A stretch of DNA of 64,000 bases, taken from positions 1 to 64,000 of the forward strand of contig JAEUNO010000019.1 of assembly GCA_016791045.1 (NCBI GenBank). Direction: 5' to 3'. Of the stretch, positions 10,820-19,475 are shown piece by piece. The translations under genes and the position numbers were made by a program. The notes beneath the pieces are model-generated. The model was not told where the DNA came from. It saw nothing but the letters and a program-made list of their open reading frames with translations, and ran no database searches. Numbering within the stretch: the first letter of the stretch is position 1; every line of letters starts with the position of its first letter. The DNA comes from Methyloversatilis sp. (GTDB lineage: Bacteria > Pseudomonadota > Gammaproteobacteria > Burkholderiales > Rhodocyclaceae).

Positions 10820-11701
10820 TCAGCCATGCCGCGCGACCGCGCGAGCGGCGCGCCGGCAGGGCGGCGGATCGGTGATGAATTCCAGCAGTTCGTGGGTGAA
10901 GCGCGCCGGGTCGTCGCGGAAGGGCGCGTGGCGTGCACCGGCATGGATCGATGTGCGGGTATCGGGCAGCAGTGCTCGGAACACGTCGGCGCGCGACGGC
11001 AGCACGATGCCGTCGTGCGCGCCGTTCACCCACATCAGCGGCAGGTCGAGACCGCCGATCAGCGCGTCGTAATCCAGCCCGCGCTGGCGCATCCAGCGCC
11101 GGTGCTCGACCGGACAGCGCGCCGCGACCGCGGTCAGTGCGGCAAAGTCGGCGCTGTCGCGCGGTACGTCCAGCACGTCCCCGATGAAGCGCCCGGTGGC
11201 GTCGGCAACGGTGGCTTCGTCCTCCGCGCACAGCGCGTCCAGAATGACGTGATCCGGCCCTGCCGAAGCGAAATGCGCGAGGCTGGCAGCCGCCACGAAC
11301 TGGATGCCGTGCAGCCCGTCGGTGCCGTAGCGACGCGCATAGTCGAGCACGCCGCGGCCACCGAAGGACCAGGCGACCACCGTCGGCTGCACCATGCCCG
11401 AGGCGCGGATGACGGCGTCCAAATCGGCTGCCCAGGCGTCACCGGAGGTGTAGTGAGCCGCCGTCGGCATGCGGTCCGATGCGCCGTGACCGCGCAGATC
11501 AGGCATGACCAGACGGCAGCGTTCGAGCAATGCCGCCTGCGCATAGAGCGGCGCCCACACCGTGTGGTCGAGCGCGAAGCCGTGCAGCAGCACGACCGGA
11601 AACCCGTCCGGATTGCCGGCCGACCACCAAGCGATACGGCAGCCGTCCTCGGACACGCAGTCGTGGCGCAGGAAGGCCGGACGCGGAATGTGTTGCGTCA
11701 T
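10820..11701 (-). CDS. Alpha/beta hydrolase
   Basis: 293 residues, cytosolic. It has the oxyanion motif LLHGF (38-42), the DLRGHGASD block (68-76) and a nucleophile elbow AWSFG with Ser112; the usual first Gly is Ala here. NGAHDG supplies the acid and GARHAPF the base near the C-terminus. The fold and size match C-C bond hydrolases of meta-cleavage pathways, enol-lactonases and haloperoxidase-like esterases. In this operon it would hydrolyse a ring-cleavage product or lactone. The start at 11701 lies 19 bases after the VOC stop, behind a GGTGGA site. Confidence 0.85.
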   Translation of the reverse strand: MTQHIPRPAFLRHDCVSEDGCRIAWWSAGNPDGFPVVLLHGFALDHTVWAPLYAQAALLERCRLVMPDLRGHGASDRMPTAAHYTSGDAWAADLDAVIRASGMVQPTVVAWSFGGRGVLDYARRYGTDGLHGIQFVAAASLAHFASAGPDHVILDALCAEDEATVADATGRFIGDVLDVPRDSADFAALTAVAARCPVEHRRWMRQRGLDYDALIGGLDLPLMWVNGAHDGIVLPSRADVFRALLPDTRTSIHAGARHAPFRDDPARFTHELLEFITDPPPCRRAARAVARHG

Positions 11702-11720
11702 GTCATCCACCGTCGGCGCT

Positions 11721-12320
11721 TCAGGCCTTCGCGGCCTCGCCGAAGTGCTGGGCACGGATCTGCTTCCATTGCGCCATGTCGGCATCGACCGACTGGTACT
11801 TGTCGGCGAAGAAGCGTTCGGTCACCGTCACATTGGTGGCGAATTCGACCCGCATGCCGTTCGGGTCGTAGAAATAGATCGAGCGGCAGTAGCCGTGATC
11901 GATCTCAAGTACGTCGACGCCTGCGTCCTGCAGCTTCTTCTTGTAGCCGTCTATGGTTTCGTGGCCGCCGCTCACTTCCATCGCGATGTGGTGGCCGAAC
12001 TGGTCCACCTCAGGGAAGTCCGCCGGCGTGAAGTGCGCCGGGTAATCGAAAAATGCCAAAGCGCTGCCGTCGGCCAGTTCGAAGTACAGGTGCATGTAGG
12101 GCTTGGGCTCATTGGTCAGCGGATCGATGGGCTCGATGCAGGCGGCGACCAGCGGAAAGCCGAGAATGCCCTCGTAAAAGGCGCGCGTCTCTTCCGCGCT
12201 GCGGCAGCGGAAGGCGTGGTGGTGCAGCATCTTCACCTTGTTGGCGGCGCGCCGCTCGGCGGCGACCTCGCGTGCGCGGTCCAGGTCGATGTCGCTCGGG
12301 GTCCAGTTCTGAAGACTCAT
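11721..12320 (-). CDS. VOC family protein, possible single-domain extradiol dioxygenase
   Basis: 199 residues with one vicinal-oxygen-chelate module. Candidate metal ligands are H34/H35 at the first strand (MLHHHAFRC), H110/H111 (FGHHIAM) and E159 (MRVEFAT). This is the two-His one-Glu set used by extradiol dioxygenases, with Y150 nearby in the usual YFYDPNG block. A conserved N-terminal helix of about 28 residues precedes it. It may cleave a catechol-type ring or act as an isomerase/lyase on a pathway intermediate. The ribosome site AAGGAGGAG before the ATG at 12320 is the strongest in this part of the operon. Confidence 0.75.
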   Translation of the reverse strand: MSLQNWTPSDIDLDRAREVAAERRAANKVKMLHHHAFRCRSAEETRAFYEGILGFPLVAACIEPIDPLTNEPKPYMHLYFELADGSALAFFDYPAHFTPADFPEVDQFGHHIAMEVSGGHETIDGYKKKLQDAGVDVLEIDHGYCRSIYFYDPNGMRVEFATNVTVTERFFADKYQSVDADMAQWKQIRAQHFGEAAKA

Positions 12321-12352
12321 GGTGTGCTCCTCCTTGATGTGGGATGGCCGGT

Positions 12353-14782
12353 TCAGGCGGCGAGGCCGTGCTCGACCGCGACGGGTTTCGAGACGGCATC
12401 CTGCTGCACGTCGCGGCGCAGCAGGAAGTAGGCGAGTGCGGGCAGCAGGATGAGGGCGCCGAGCATGTTCCAGACGAACATGAAGGCCAGCAGGATGCCC
12501 ATGTCACCCTGGAACTTGATCGGCGAGAAGGCCCAGGTGGCGACCGCGATGCCCAGCGTGACGCCGGTCAGCACCACCACCTTGCCGGTGAACAGCAGGG
12601 CGCCGTAATAGGCCTGCGACAGCGTGCGGCCGGCCTTCAGATTGGCCAGCGTCACGCTGAGCACATACAGCGCGTAATCGACACCGATGCCCACGCCCAG
12701 CGCCACCACCGGCAGCGTCGCCACCTTGACGCCGATGCCCAGCCACACCATCAGCGCCTCGCACAGGATGGAGGTGAGTACCAGCGGCACCACCGCGCAC
12801 ACCACGGCGCGCCAGGAGCGGAAGGTGACGAAGCACAGCACCACCACGGCGACGTACACCAGCGCGAGCATTTCGCGGTTGGCCTGACGCACGACGATAT
12901 TGGTCGCCGCCTCGATGCCTGCATTGCCGGCGGCCGACAGGAACTGCGCGTCGGGCCCGTTGTACTCGGCGCCGAAGGCATCGACGACCGACGCGACCGC
13001 CTCCAGCGTGTCCGCCTTGTGATCCTTCAGGAAGGTCTGGATGGTCAGGAAGCTGCACTGTGCGTCCAGCGTCTCGCGCGGTGCGTACTGGGTGACCGAG
13101 TTGATGCTGGCCTGGTCGCGCGACAGTTCGTACCACTTCGGATTGCCTTCGGCGAAACCCACCATGCCGCTCTTCGCGGTGCCGACGAAGGACACCGTGG
13201 ATTCGACGCCCGGCAGCGCGCGCAGGCGCGACTCCAGCTCGTTCACCCGCAGCAGCGTGCCGTACTTCGAGCAGCTGTCCTTGGGCGTCGGGATCATGAC
13301 CGTATAGACGTCGCTGCTGGCGGCGTAGTGGCCGATCACGTAGGCGTTGTCCAGGTTGTAGCGTGAATCAGCGCGCAGTTCCGGCGCCCCCGGATCGAGA
13401 TCGCCGATCTTCAGGTTCAGACTCACCACGAATCCGGCGATGCCCAGCACCGCCGCACCGATGACGGCCCGCGTCGCCCAGCGACGTTGCGTGAACAGAT
13501 CGAGGAAGGCCCAGAACGCGTGTTTGTTGCCGTCCTCGCCGGCCTGTTCGGCGCGCAGGCTGCGCGCTGCGGCAACCGGACTGACGCCGGTGTAGGACAG
13601 CAGCACGGGCAGCAGCACGAGGTTGGTGAAGATGAGCACCGCTACGCCCAGGCTGGCGGCCAGCGCCAGATCCTGGATGACCGGGATGCGGATGATCATC
13701 AGCACGGCGAACCCCACCGCGTCGGCCAGCAGCGCGGTCAGACCGGCGAGGAAGAGCCGGCGGAAGGTGAGCCGCGCGGCCACCCACTTCGGCGCCCCGC
13801 GACCGATGTCCTGCATGATGCCGTTCATCTTCTGCGCGCCGTGGCTCATGCCGATGGCGAACACCAGGAAGGGCACCAGTATCGAGTACGGGTTCAGTTC
13901 GAAGCCGAGCAGTGGCAGCAGGCCGAGCAGCCACACCACCGCCACCAGCGAACAGGCCATCACCAGTCCGGTGCTGCGCACGCAGCGGGTGTAGCCGTAC
14001 AGCACCGCGCTGCAGATGCCGATGGCGACGGCGAAGAACACGAGGATCTGCCGCATGCCGTCGATCAGGTCGCCCGCCACCTTGGCGAAGCCGGTGATGT
14101 GGATGTGAATGCCGTCGGATGCGTACTTCGCACGCAGATCCTCCAGCTTCGCGTTCAGCGCCTGGTAATCCAGCGGCTTACCGCTGTTGAAGTCACGATC
14201 GATCAGCGGCACCTGCAGCACGCTGGACCGGAAGTCCGCCGCCACAAGCTGACCGATCTGTCCTGACCGCTCGATGTTGCTGCGCAGCTCCGCCAGCTTG
14301 TCCGGAGATCCGTCGAATCCGTCCGGCATGACCGGCCCGCCTTCCAGTCCCTGGTCGGTCACCGCCACCCAGCGTACCGCCGACATGTACAGCGACTTCA
14401 TGTAGGCGCGATCGACACCGGGCAGCAGATAGACCTCGTCGTTGATCCGGCGCAGCGTGTCCATATAGGCCGGATCGAGAATGCTGTCGCCTTCGGTGGC
14501 CACCACGATGCGCAGCACGTTGCCGGAGCCGGCGAGCTGCTTCTCGTGGGCGCGGAAGTTCTGCACATACGGATGATCCGTCGGCAGCATGCGCTCGAAA
14601 CTCGCTGCCAGCTGCAGGCGCGTGGCCTGATAGCCGAGCAGCAGCGTGGCCAGTGCGCACAGGGCGATCACCAACAGCCGGTTGTTGAAGAACAGGCGCT
14701 CGGGCCAGCTGCCGGACTGCGCATCGAAGCCTTGCCCGGTCGCGTCGAAGACGACCGCATCCTGCGGAGGCGTCGGAATCAC
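12353..14782 (-). CDS. RND/MMPL family inner-membrane transporter
   Basis: 809 residues with the RND duplication: one helix near residues 36-53, a periplasmic domain, a helix bundle around 230-430, a second helix and periplasmic domain, and a second bundle (about 610-790) with VVALGVGIGVDYALYVLSVTL-like core segments. It is half the length of AcrB-type pumps and matches the MMPL/HpnN-like group that moves lipids, hopanoids or other hydrophobic molecules. The start is GTG at 14782, overlapping the YCF48 gene stop as GTGA. Association with the YCF48, DUF1329 and DUF1302 genes suggests one envelope module for a hydrophobic substrate or intermediate. Confidence 0.88.
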   Translation of the reverse strand: MIPTPPQDAVVFDATGQGFDAQSGSWPERLFFNNRLLVIALCALATLLLGYQATRLQLAASFERMLPTDHPYVQNFRAHEKQLAGSGNVLRIVVATEGDSILDPAYMDTLRRINDEVYLLPGVDRAYMKSLYMSAVRWVAVTDQGLEGGPVMPDGFDGSPDKLAELRSNIERSGQIGQLVAADFRSSVLQVPLIDRDFNSGKPLDYQALNAKLEDLRAKYASDGIHIHITGFAKVAGDLIDGMRQILVFFAVAIGICSAVLYGYTRCVRSTGLVMACSLVAVVWLLGLLPLLGFELNPYSILVPFLVFAIGMSHGAQKMNGIMQDIGRGAPKWVAARLTFRRLFLAGLTALLADAVGFAVLMIIRIPVIQDLALAASLGVAVLIFTNLVLLPVLLSYTGVSPVAAARSLRAEQAGEDGNKHAFWAFLDLFTQRRWATRAVIGAAVLGIAGFVVSLNLKIGDLDPGAPELRADSRYNLDNAYVIGHYAASSDVYTVMIPTPKDSCSKYGTLLRVNELESRLRALPGVESTVSFVGTAKSGMVGFAEGNPKWYELSRDQASINSVTQYAPRETLDAQCSFLTIQTFLKDHKADTLEAVASVVDAFGAEYNGPDAQFLSAAGNAGIEAATNIVVRQANREMLALVYVAVVVLCFVTFRSWRAVVCAVVPLVLTSILCEALMVWLGIGVKVATLPVVALGVGIGVDYALYVLSVTLANLKAGRTLSQAYYGALLFTGKVVVLTGVTLGIAVATWAFSPIKFQGDMGILLAFMFVWNMLGALILLPALAYFLLRRDVQQDAVSKPVAVEHGLAA

Positions 14783-15882
14783 GGTTGTTCACTCCCCTGT
14801 GTGGCCGCAGCCATTTCGATCACATGCACGCCACGCGGCCCCACCGCCACCAGTCGCCCGTCCGGGCCGGCCGCCACCGCTGACAGCGGCGGCTGTTTGC
14901 CCGTCCATCCGTCAAAGCGTCCGCCTGCCGCCTGCTGCAACCGAACGTCGCCCGCCTGGCCGACCAGCACCATCCGACCATCGTCCAGCGTGGCGCCACC
15001 GGTCCAGGCGCTGCTGCCGTCGCCGCCCACGTCGTTCCAGTGCACACCGTGATCGGTCGACACGAAAGCCCGCCCCTGCAGACCGAACACCACGACGGCG
15101 CCGTCGGCATTGCCGGTAAGGCCGAAGAAGCTGCCTTCATACGGCGTCTTCAGCGCCTCGAAGTGCGCACCGCGGTCAGACGACACGAATACCGCGCCGC
15201 GTTCGCCCACCACATACAGGCGGTCGCCGATCAGGCGGATGCCGTACAGGTGGTTGCCATCCGGATTGGGAAGACGTGCGGATGCCCGCGTCCAGTGCGC
15301 ACCGCCGTCGGCGGTGTGCAGGAACAGTCCGAACGCACCGATGGCGAAACCTTCGTTCGCATCGAGGAACAGCACGTCGAGCAGCGGATCGCCCGCATTG
15401 GGCAGCGGTGGCGGATCGCCATCGTCCGCGCCTGCGGCTGCTTCTTCCGGCAGGCCGGCGATGGCACGACCATCGAGCTGACGCGTCCAGGTCCGGCCGC
15501 CATCGGTGGTGGCCAGCACCACACCACTGTGGCCGACAGCCCAGCCCCGTTCCGCATCCGCGAAACTCATTGCGGTCAGCGTGACGCTCACCGGCACCGC
15601 AGCCTGCTGCCAGTGCGCAGCGGCGTCGTCGCTGAACAGAACGATGCCGTTCTCACCGGCGACGATCACACGCTGATCGGCACGCGTTGCGGCAATCAAT
15701 ACGGAAGCCGGCGCGTTCGGCACCACGGCGGCCTTTCGCGACAGCGGATCAAGCGGATCGAGCGAACCGGCCGCGTTTCCCGCCGTTGCCTGGATCGCCG
15801 CACCCGCGCCGGCAATCAGCGCCAGCAGCGCGCAGCCGCCTGCGCCGCGTCGCACTGCCGTGCGGAGAAAACTTCCGTTCAT
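14779..15882 (-). CDS. YCF48/BNR-repeat periplasmic protein
   Basis: 367 residues. A hydrophobic signal (about 12-35) ends near QATAGNA. Beta-propeller repeats follow with the recurring pattern G-x-[VI]-x-x-[ST]-x-D-G/R-G-x-x-W, for example VVLATTDGGRTW, LFLHTADGGAHW and VFVSSDRGAHF. YCF48-type propellers act as assembly factors or partners of membrane complexes. The stop overlaps the RND gene start, so it probably serves that transporter. The ATG at 15882 overlaps the stop of the preceding VOC gene as ATGA. Confidence 0.82.
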   Translation of the reverse strand: MNGSFLRTAVRRGAGGCALLALIAGAGAAIQATAGNAAGSLDPLDPLSRKAAVVPNAPASVLIAATRADQRVIVAGENGIVLFSDDAAAHWQQAAVPVSVTLTAMSFADAERGWAVGHSGVVLATTDGGRTWTRQLDGRAIAGLPEEAAAGADDGDPPPLPNAGDPLLDVLFLDANEGFAIGAFGLFLHTADGGAHWTRASARLPNPDGNHLYGIRLIGDRLYVVGERGAVFVSSDRGAHFEALKTPYEGSFFGLTGNADGAVVVFGLQGRAFVSTDHGVHWNDVGGDGSSAWTGGATLDDGRMVLVGQAGDVRLQQAAGGRFDGWTGKQPPLSAVAAGPDGRLVAVGPRGVHVIEMAAATQGSEQP

Positions 15883-16274
15883 CGGCGCTCTCCTGAACCG
15901 GTGGTCCGCACGGCATCGAGATGCTCCACATACTCGACCACCAGGCCGTCCGGATGCTTCATCACCATCACCTTGCCGGTGACCACGTCCGTCAGCGCTT
16001 CGAGCGTTTCGCACCCCTGTGCGCTCAGGGCTGTCCGGAAGGATTCGATATCCCGTACCAGATAGACGGCGCCTGCCATGGAGATCGCGGACGCGATCTG
16101 TGGGTGATAGCCCACCAGGACCATTTTTCCGACCTGCGCGACGCGCAGCCGGCCGTCCAGCAGATCCAGATCCAGCTCGACCGGCGCGGCAAGCAGCCCG
16201 CAGTAGAAGTCGACGGCCGCCGCCAACCGGTCAAGGGTCATGTTGTGTCTGACCAGAATGTCCAGAACCTTCAT
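15879..16274 (-). CDS. Small VOC/glyoxalase-like protein
   Basis: 131 residues, a single glyoxalase-like module from MKVLDILVRH to the closing MKHPDGLVVEYVEH strand. H10 and E115, the glutamate of the VEYVEH strand, are candidate metal ligands. The central histidine seen in the larger VOC protein of this operon is not obvious, so catalysis is uncertain. GGGAG precedes the ATG at 16274. Its position between the flavin monooxygenase and YCF48 genes makes a pathway role likely, perhaps as an isomerase or binding protein. Confidence 0.72.
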   Translation of the reverse strand: MKVLDILVRHNMTLDRLAAAVDFYCGLLAAPVELDLDLLDGRLRVAQVGKMVLVGYHPQIASAISMAGAVYLVRDIESFRTALSAQGCETLEALTDVVTGKVMVMKHPDGLVVEYVEHLDAVRTTGSGERR

Positions 16275-16317
16275 GTGCTCTCCCGCGCACTGAACGCGTA
16301 CCGTGCGGAACCGGTGC

Positions 16318-18006
16318 TCATGCCGCGCATCCGCTGACTGGCCGGAACCACTGTTCGAGGTAGCCGAGCATGGCCGCCGCCTCCTCCGGCACGCAGCTCA
16401 TGCCGACATACAGGTCCGGGCGAACCAGGATGAGCCGGCCCTCGGGACCGATGCCATAACGCGCCAGGATTTCGCCCGTTTCGTCACATACCCGATGGTC
16501 GAAATCGAATCCCGTGTCATCGCCACGGCCTTCCGGCGAGGCCGTCGCCTTGGTCGCCCGGTCGGGGTCCGGATGCTCGGACATCCGTGTGTTCCCCTGC
16601 GGAACCAGGCAGGCCACGACCTGGGACGGATAGCGCCGCTCCAGTTCGTCGCGCAAGGCACGCCCGGCGGACAGATGGCTGTCGACATCAGCGCCCGGCA
16701 CCACGAGCAGGGTGAATCGCGGATGTCTGAACACGTCGTAAAGGCGCTTCCGGGGTTCGCGCACCAGCAGTGCGTCGGGTGCCCGCTCGCCTGCCCGCGG
16801 GCCTGCCACGGCATGAATCAACGGCGGCACGAGCGCCACGTCGCGGTAGTTGTGCGACAGCCCGGACACGAGCTGTATCGTGCGGGCCTCCCAGCCTGGC
16901 TCCTGCGTGTAGTGCAGGCGCTCCTCCGGTGCGATGCCGAAACCCATCACGATTTCGTGCGTCGCCATCGCCCCTTCGGTGATCTGCTCACCGATCGGTT
17001 TGCGCTCGCGCTCGTAACTGTCGAGCACGGTGTCGGCCGCCAGCCCCTTGAAGACGGCCGCAAGCTTCCAGCCGAGGTTGAAGGCGTCCTGCATGCACCC
17101 GTTCATGCCCTGGCCACCCGAAGGCGAGTGCACATGCGATGCATCACCGCAGATGAGCATGCGACCGTTTCGATAGCGGTCCGCGATGTTGTTCCGGATC
17201 GCCCAGGCCGTCGCCCACTCGGGCTCTCCGATCTTCATGCCGATGCCCAGCCGGTCCGCCACGGTCTGAAAGGCGGCGCGTGCATCATCGGCATGGACCA
17301 GCGCACCTGTCGGCTCGCTCATGTAGATGCGCCAGCACCGGCCCGGCAGCTTGGTGCAGTTCATGAACAACTCCTCGTCAAAGAAGTAGTTCATCCAGTG
17401 GTCGTCAAAGTTCACGTCGGTGAGCTCGACGTCCATCATGGCCATTGCGGCCACTTCTTCGCCGGGGAAATCGATGCCGGCGGCGCCGCGTACGAAGCTG
17501 CGTACGCCGTCGCAACCGACAACCCATGAATGCCGGCGGGTATCGACCGTTCCGTCCGGCCGCATGATCCGGGCTTCAACCGACCCTGCATCCTGGCTCA
17601 GCCCCACCAGCTCCGTCCTGTACTCCGGCTTCAGGCTGTACTGGGAGAACAGGTGCTCGCGCAGGACCTGTTCGAAGTCGTTCTGGTTGATCTTGTAGTA
17701 GAACGCGAAGCGCGTCGGCAGCACGCGGTAGTCGGTGCGCGGCTGCTCGCTCTCCGGCAGATGGGGAAAGTGATAGATGTTGCCCGGGCACTGGAGACAG
17801 ACCTCCTCGAGTCGGTGCGCAATGCCCATGTGCTCGAACATTTCCATCGAGCGCGCGTGTACCGTCATCGCCCTCGTCGTGTGTGAAGGCCCCTTTCTCT
17901 TTTCGATCAGGCGTACCGGCACGTTTCGGCGCAAAAGTTCATGCGCAAGGATCAGGCCGGTCGGTCCTGCCCCGACGATCAGAACGGATTCTTCAATGCT
18001 GCTCAT
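16318..18006 (-). CDS. Class A flavin monooxygenase (PHBH/MhpA/phenol hydroxylase type)
   Basis: 562 residues. The N-terminal Rossmann FAD motif GAGPTG (12-17) is followed by a conserved RAMTVHARSMEMFEHMG block and by the second FAD motif GDASHVHSPSGGQGMNG (around 290). The C-terminal ~150 residues are the thioredoxin-like extension found in phenol hydroxylase, MhpA and TfdB homologues. The enzyme should use NAD(P)H and O2 to hydroxylate an aromatic or enolic ring, preparing it for ring cleavage by the dioxygenases of the operon. GGGGAG precedes the ATG at 18006. No signal peptide is seen. Confidence 0.9.
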   Translation of the reverse strand: MSSIEESVLIVGAGPTGLILAHELLRRNVPVRLIEKRKGPSHTTRAMTVHARSMEMFEHMGIAHRLEEVCLQCPGNIYHFPHLPESEQPRTDYRVLPTRFAFYYKINQNDFEQVLREHLFSQYSLKPEYRTELVGLSQDAGSVEARIMRPDGTVDTRRHSWVVGCDGVRSFVRGAAGIDFPGEEVAAMAMMDVELTDVNFDDHWMNYFFDEELFMNCTKLPGRCWRIYMSEPTGALVHADDARAAFQTVADRLGIGMKIGEPEWATAWAIRNNIADRYRNGRMLICGDASHVHSPSGGQGMNGCMQDAFNLGWKLAAVFKGLAADTVLDSYERERKPIGEQITEGAMATHEIVMGFGIAPEERLHYTQEPGWEARTIQLVSGLSHNYRDVALVPPLIHAVAGPRAGERAPDALLVREPRKRLYDVFRHPRFTLLVVPGADVDSHLSAGRALRDELERRYPSQVVACLVPQGNTRMSEHPDPDRATKATASPEGRGDDTGFDFDHRVCDETGEILARYGIGPEGRLILVRPDLYVGMSCVPEEAAAMLGYLEQWFRPVSGCAA

Positions 18007-18110
18007 GTTGCACTCCCCGGGTCATCACTTGTTGTCCTGTTCCACAGCCGCCCGGCGACCGTACCCCTCCTGCAGACGGGCCGAGCGGTCGCGGGCATGG
18101 CCGGCTCGCC

Positions 18111-19457
18111 TCACCGCACTCCGCGGCGAGACAGCGATTCCGGCGTGTAGTAGCTGGGAGGAAGTGGATCGATGACCTGGATCTGGTTGTGCTGATCGCT
18201 CATCGTCGTGTATGAGTACGTGCCCTTGATAAGGTCCAGCGTCGTGTAGGTTTCCTGGCCGACAGCCGGTATCTCGTACTGCATCCACGGGAAACCATAG
18301 CTGGTGTGCCACAGGGTTCCCTGTGCATCCCAGGTGTTGCCGATCGCGGCGATGTACGTGTCCTCGTCGAGGTAGAGCCGGCGCTTCGGACGCACGTCAC
18401 GCTTGCCGGGACGGACGGTCCCTTCGAGCACCCAGACGCGGTGAACCTCCCAACGGACGAGCTCGGGATTCACGAAGTGCTTGCTCATCGCGTCCTCCGG
18501 CTTCGATGCAACGAGCCGGTTGTTGTTGTAGGGAATGATGAGTTCCTTCTTGCCGGCGATCTTCCAGTCATAGTTGGTCGCAGGGCCGAACCAGACGAAC
18601 ACCTGATCGAAGAAGTCGACACCGGAGGCCACGAAGTTCGGTGTGTCGCAGCAGATGGTCGGCGCGCGACGGACACGGCGCTGACCGACGAGGTACTGCC
18701 AGGCCGGTCGCGTGTTGTCCAGCTGGTCGTAGTACATAAGCATTTCCCCTGCGCGGATCGAAGGCGATTCGACCGACTGAAGGTTCTGGTAGTACGCGCC
18801 ACCGTTGTTCTTGATGTGCTCCGGGGACAGACCTTTCGTGTAGTACGGAATCGTCACCTCGTTCACCGCGCCGCTGGCCAGCGAAGAAGTGCCGTTCGTA
18901 TCGATGGTGTAGGTACGGAAGGCCTGGCGATAGCCCTGCGAACGCACGCGCAAGGAGTGATTCCAGAGCAGCTCCGCACCGGTTTTCGGAATCGGGAAAG
19001 GAATGCCGCCGTATGCATCGATGACCGAATCGCCATCCATCTTTGCGCGCGTGGCGTTCTTGAACGTTTCGTCATACACCCATTGCGGCGCGGCCGCGCT
19101 CCGGTGCGTGGGGTAGACGTTGATCTTGTAGTCCGGGTACTTTTTGAGCAGGTACTGCTGCCCTTCGTCCAGCTTGTCCGCGTACTGCGCCATATTGGCC
19201 GCCGTCACGGTGTACAGCGGCTTCTCGTCGGCGAACGGATCGGGCCGCGGCTGGCCGCTCTTGTAGCCGGCCGGAACCTTGGTGTAGCCACCGTTCCACG
19301 CAGGAATGCTGCCGTCCTTGTTGCCCGCCTTCTCGCCGCCCAGCGGTGTCAGTTCCGACTTGAGCTTTGCGGCTTCATCGGCGGTCACGGCCGCCCAGCC
19401 CGTACTCGCCAGCGATGCGGCCACCAGCGCGGCCGCGAGGGTTTTCATCGAAATCAT
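18111..19457 (-). CDS. DUF1329 periplasmic/outer-membrane-associated protein
   Basis: 448 residues with a Sec signal (KTLAAALVAASLASTGWA) and a mature protein of the DUF1329 family. It contains the family-typical KVPAGYKSGQ near the start and RKRLYLDEDT-like KRRLYLDEDTYI in the last third. The fold is related to lipoprotein carriers LolA/LolB, so it may shuttle a hydrophobic ligand in the periplasm. It sits 18 bases after the DUF1302 gene; these two families are regularly paired next to catabolic genes for steroids, terpenes and similar compounds. Met1 or Met4 could be the start. Confidence 0.88.
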   Translation of the reverse strand: MISMKTLAAALVAASLASTGWAAVTADEAAKLKSELTPLGGEKAGNKDGSIPAWNGGYTKVPAGYKSGQPRPDPFADEKPLYTVTAANMAQYADKLDEGQQYLLKKYPDYKINVYPTHRSAAAPQWVYDETFKNATRAKMDGDSVIDAYGGIPFPIPKTGAELLWNHSLRVRSQGYRQAFRTYTIDTNGTSSLASGAVNEVTIPYYTKGLSPEHIKNNGGAYYQNLQSVESPSIRAGEMLMYYDQLDNTRPAWQYLVGQRRVRRAPTICCDTPNFVASGVDFFDQVFVWFGPATNYDWKIAGKKELIIPYNNNRLVASKPEDAMSKHFVNPELVRWEVHRVWVLEGTVRPGKRDVRPKRRLYLDEDTYIAAIGNTWDAQGTLWHTSYGFPWMQYEIPAVGQETYTTLDLIKGTYSYTTMSDQHNQIQVIDPLPPSYYTPESLSRRGVR

Positions 19458-19475
19458 GTGCCGTCTCCGGTGTTT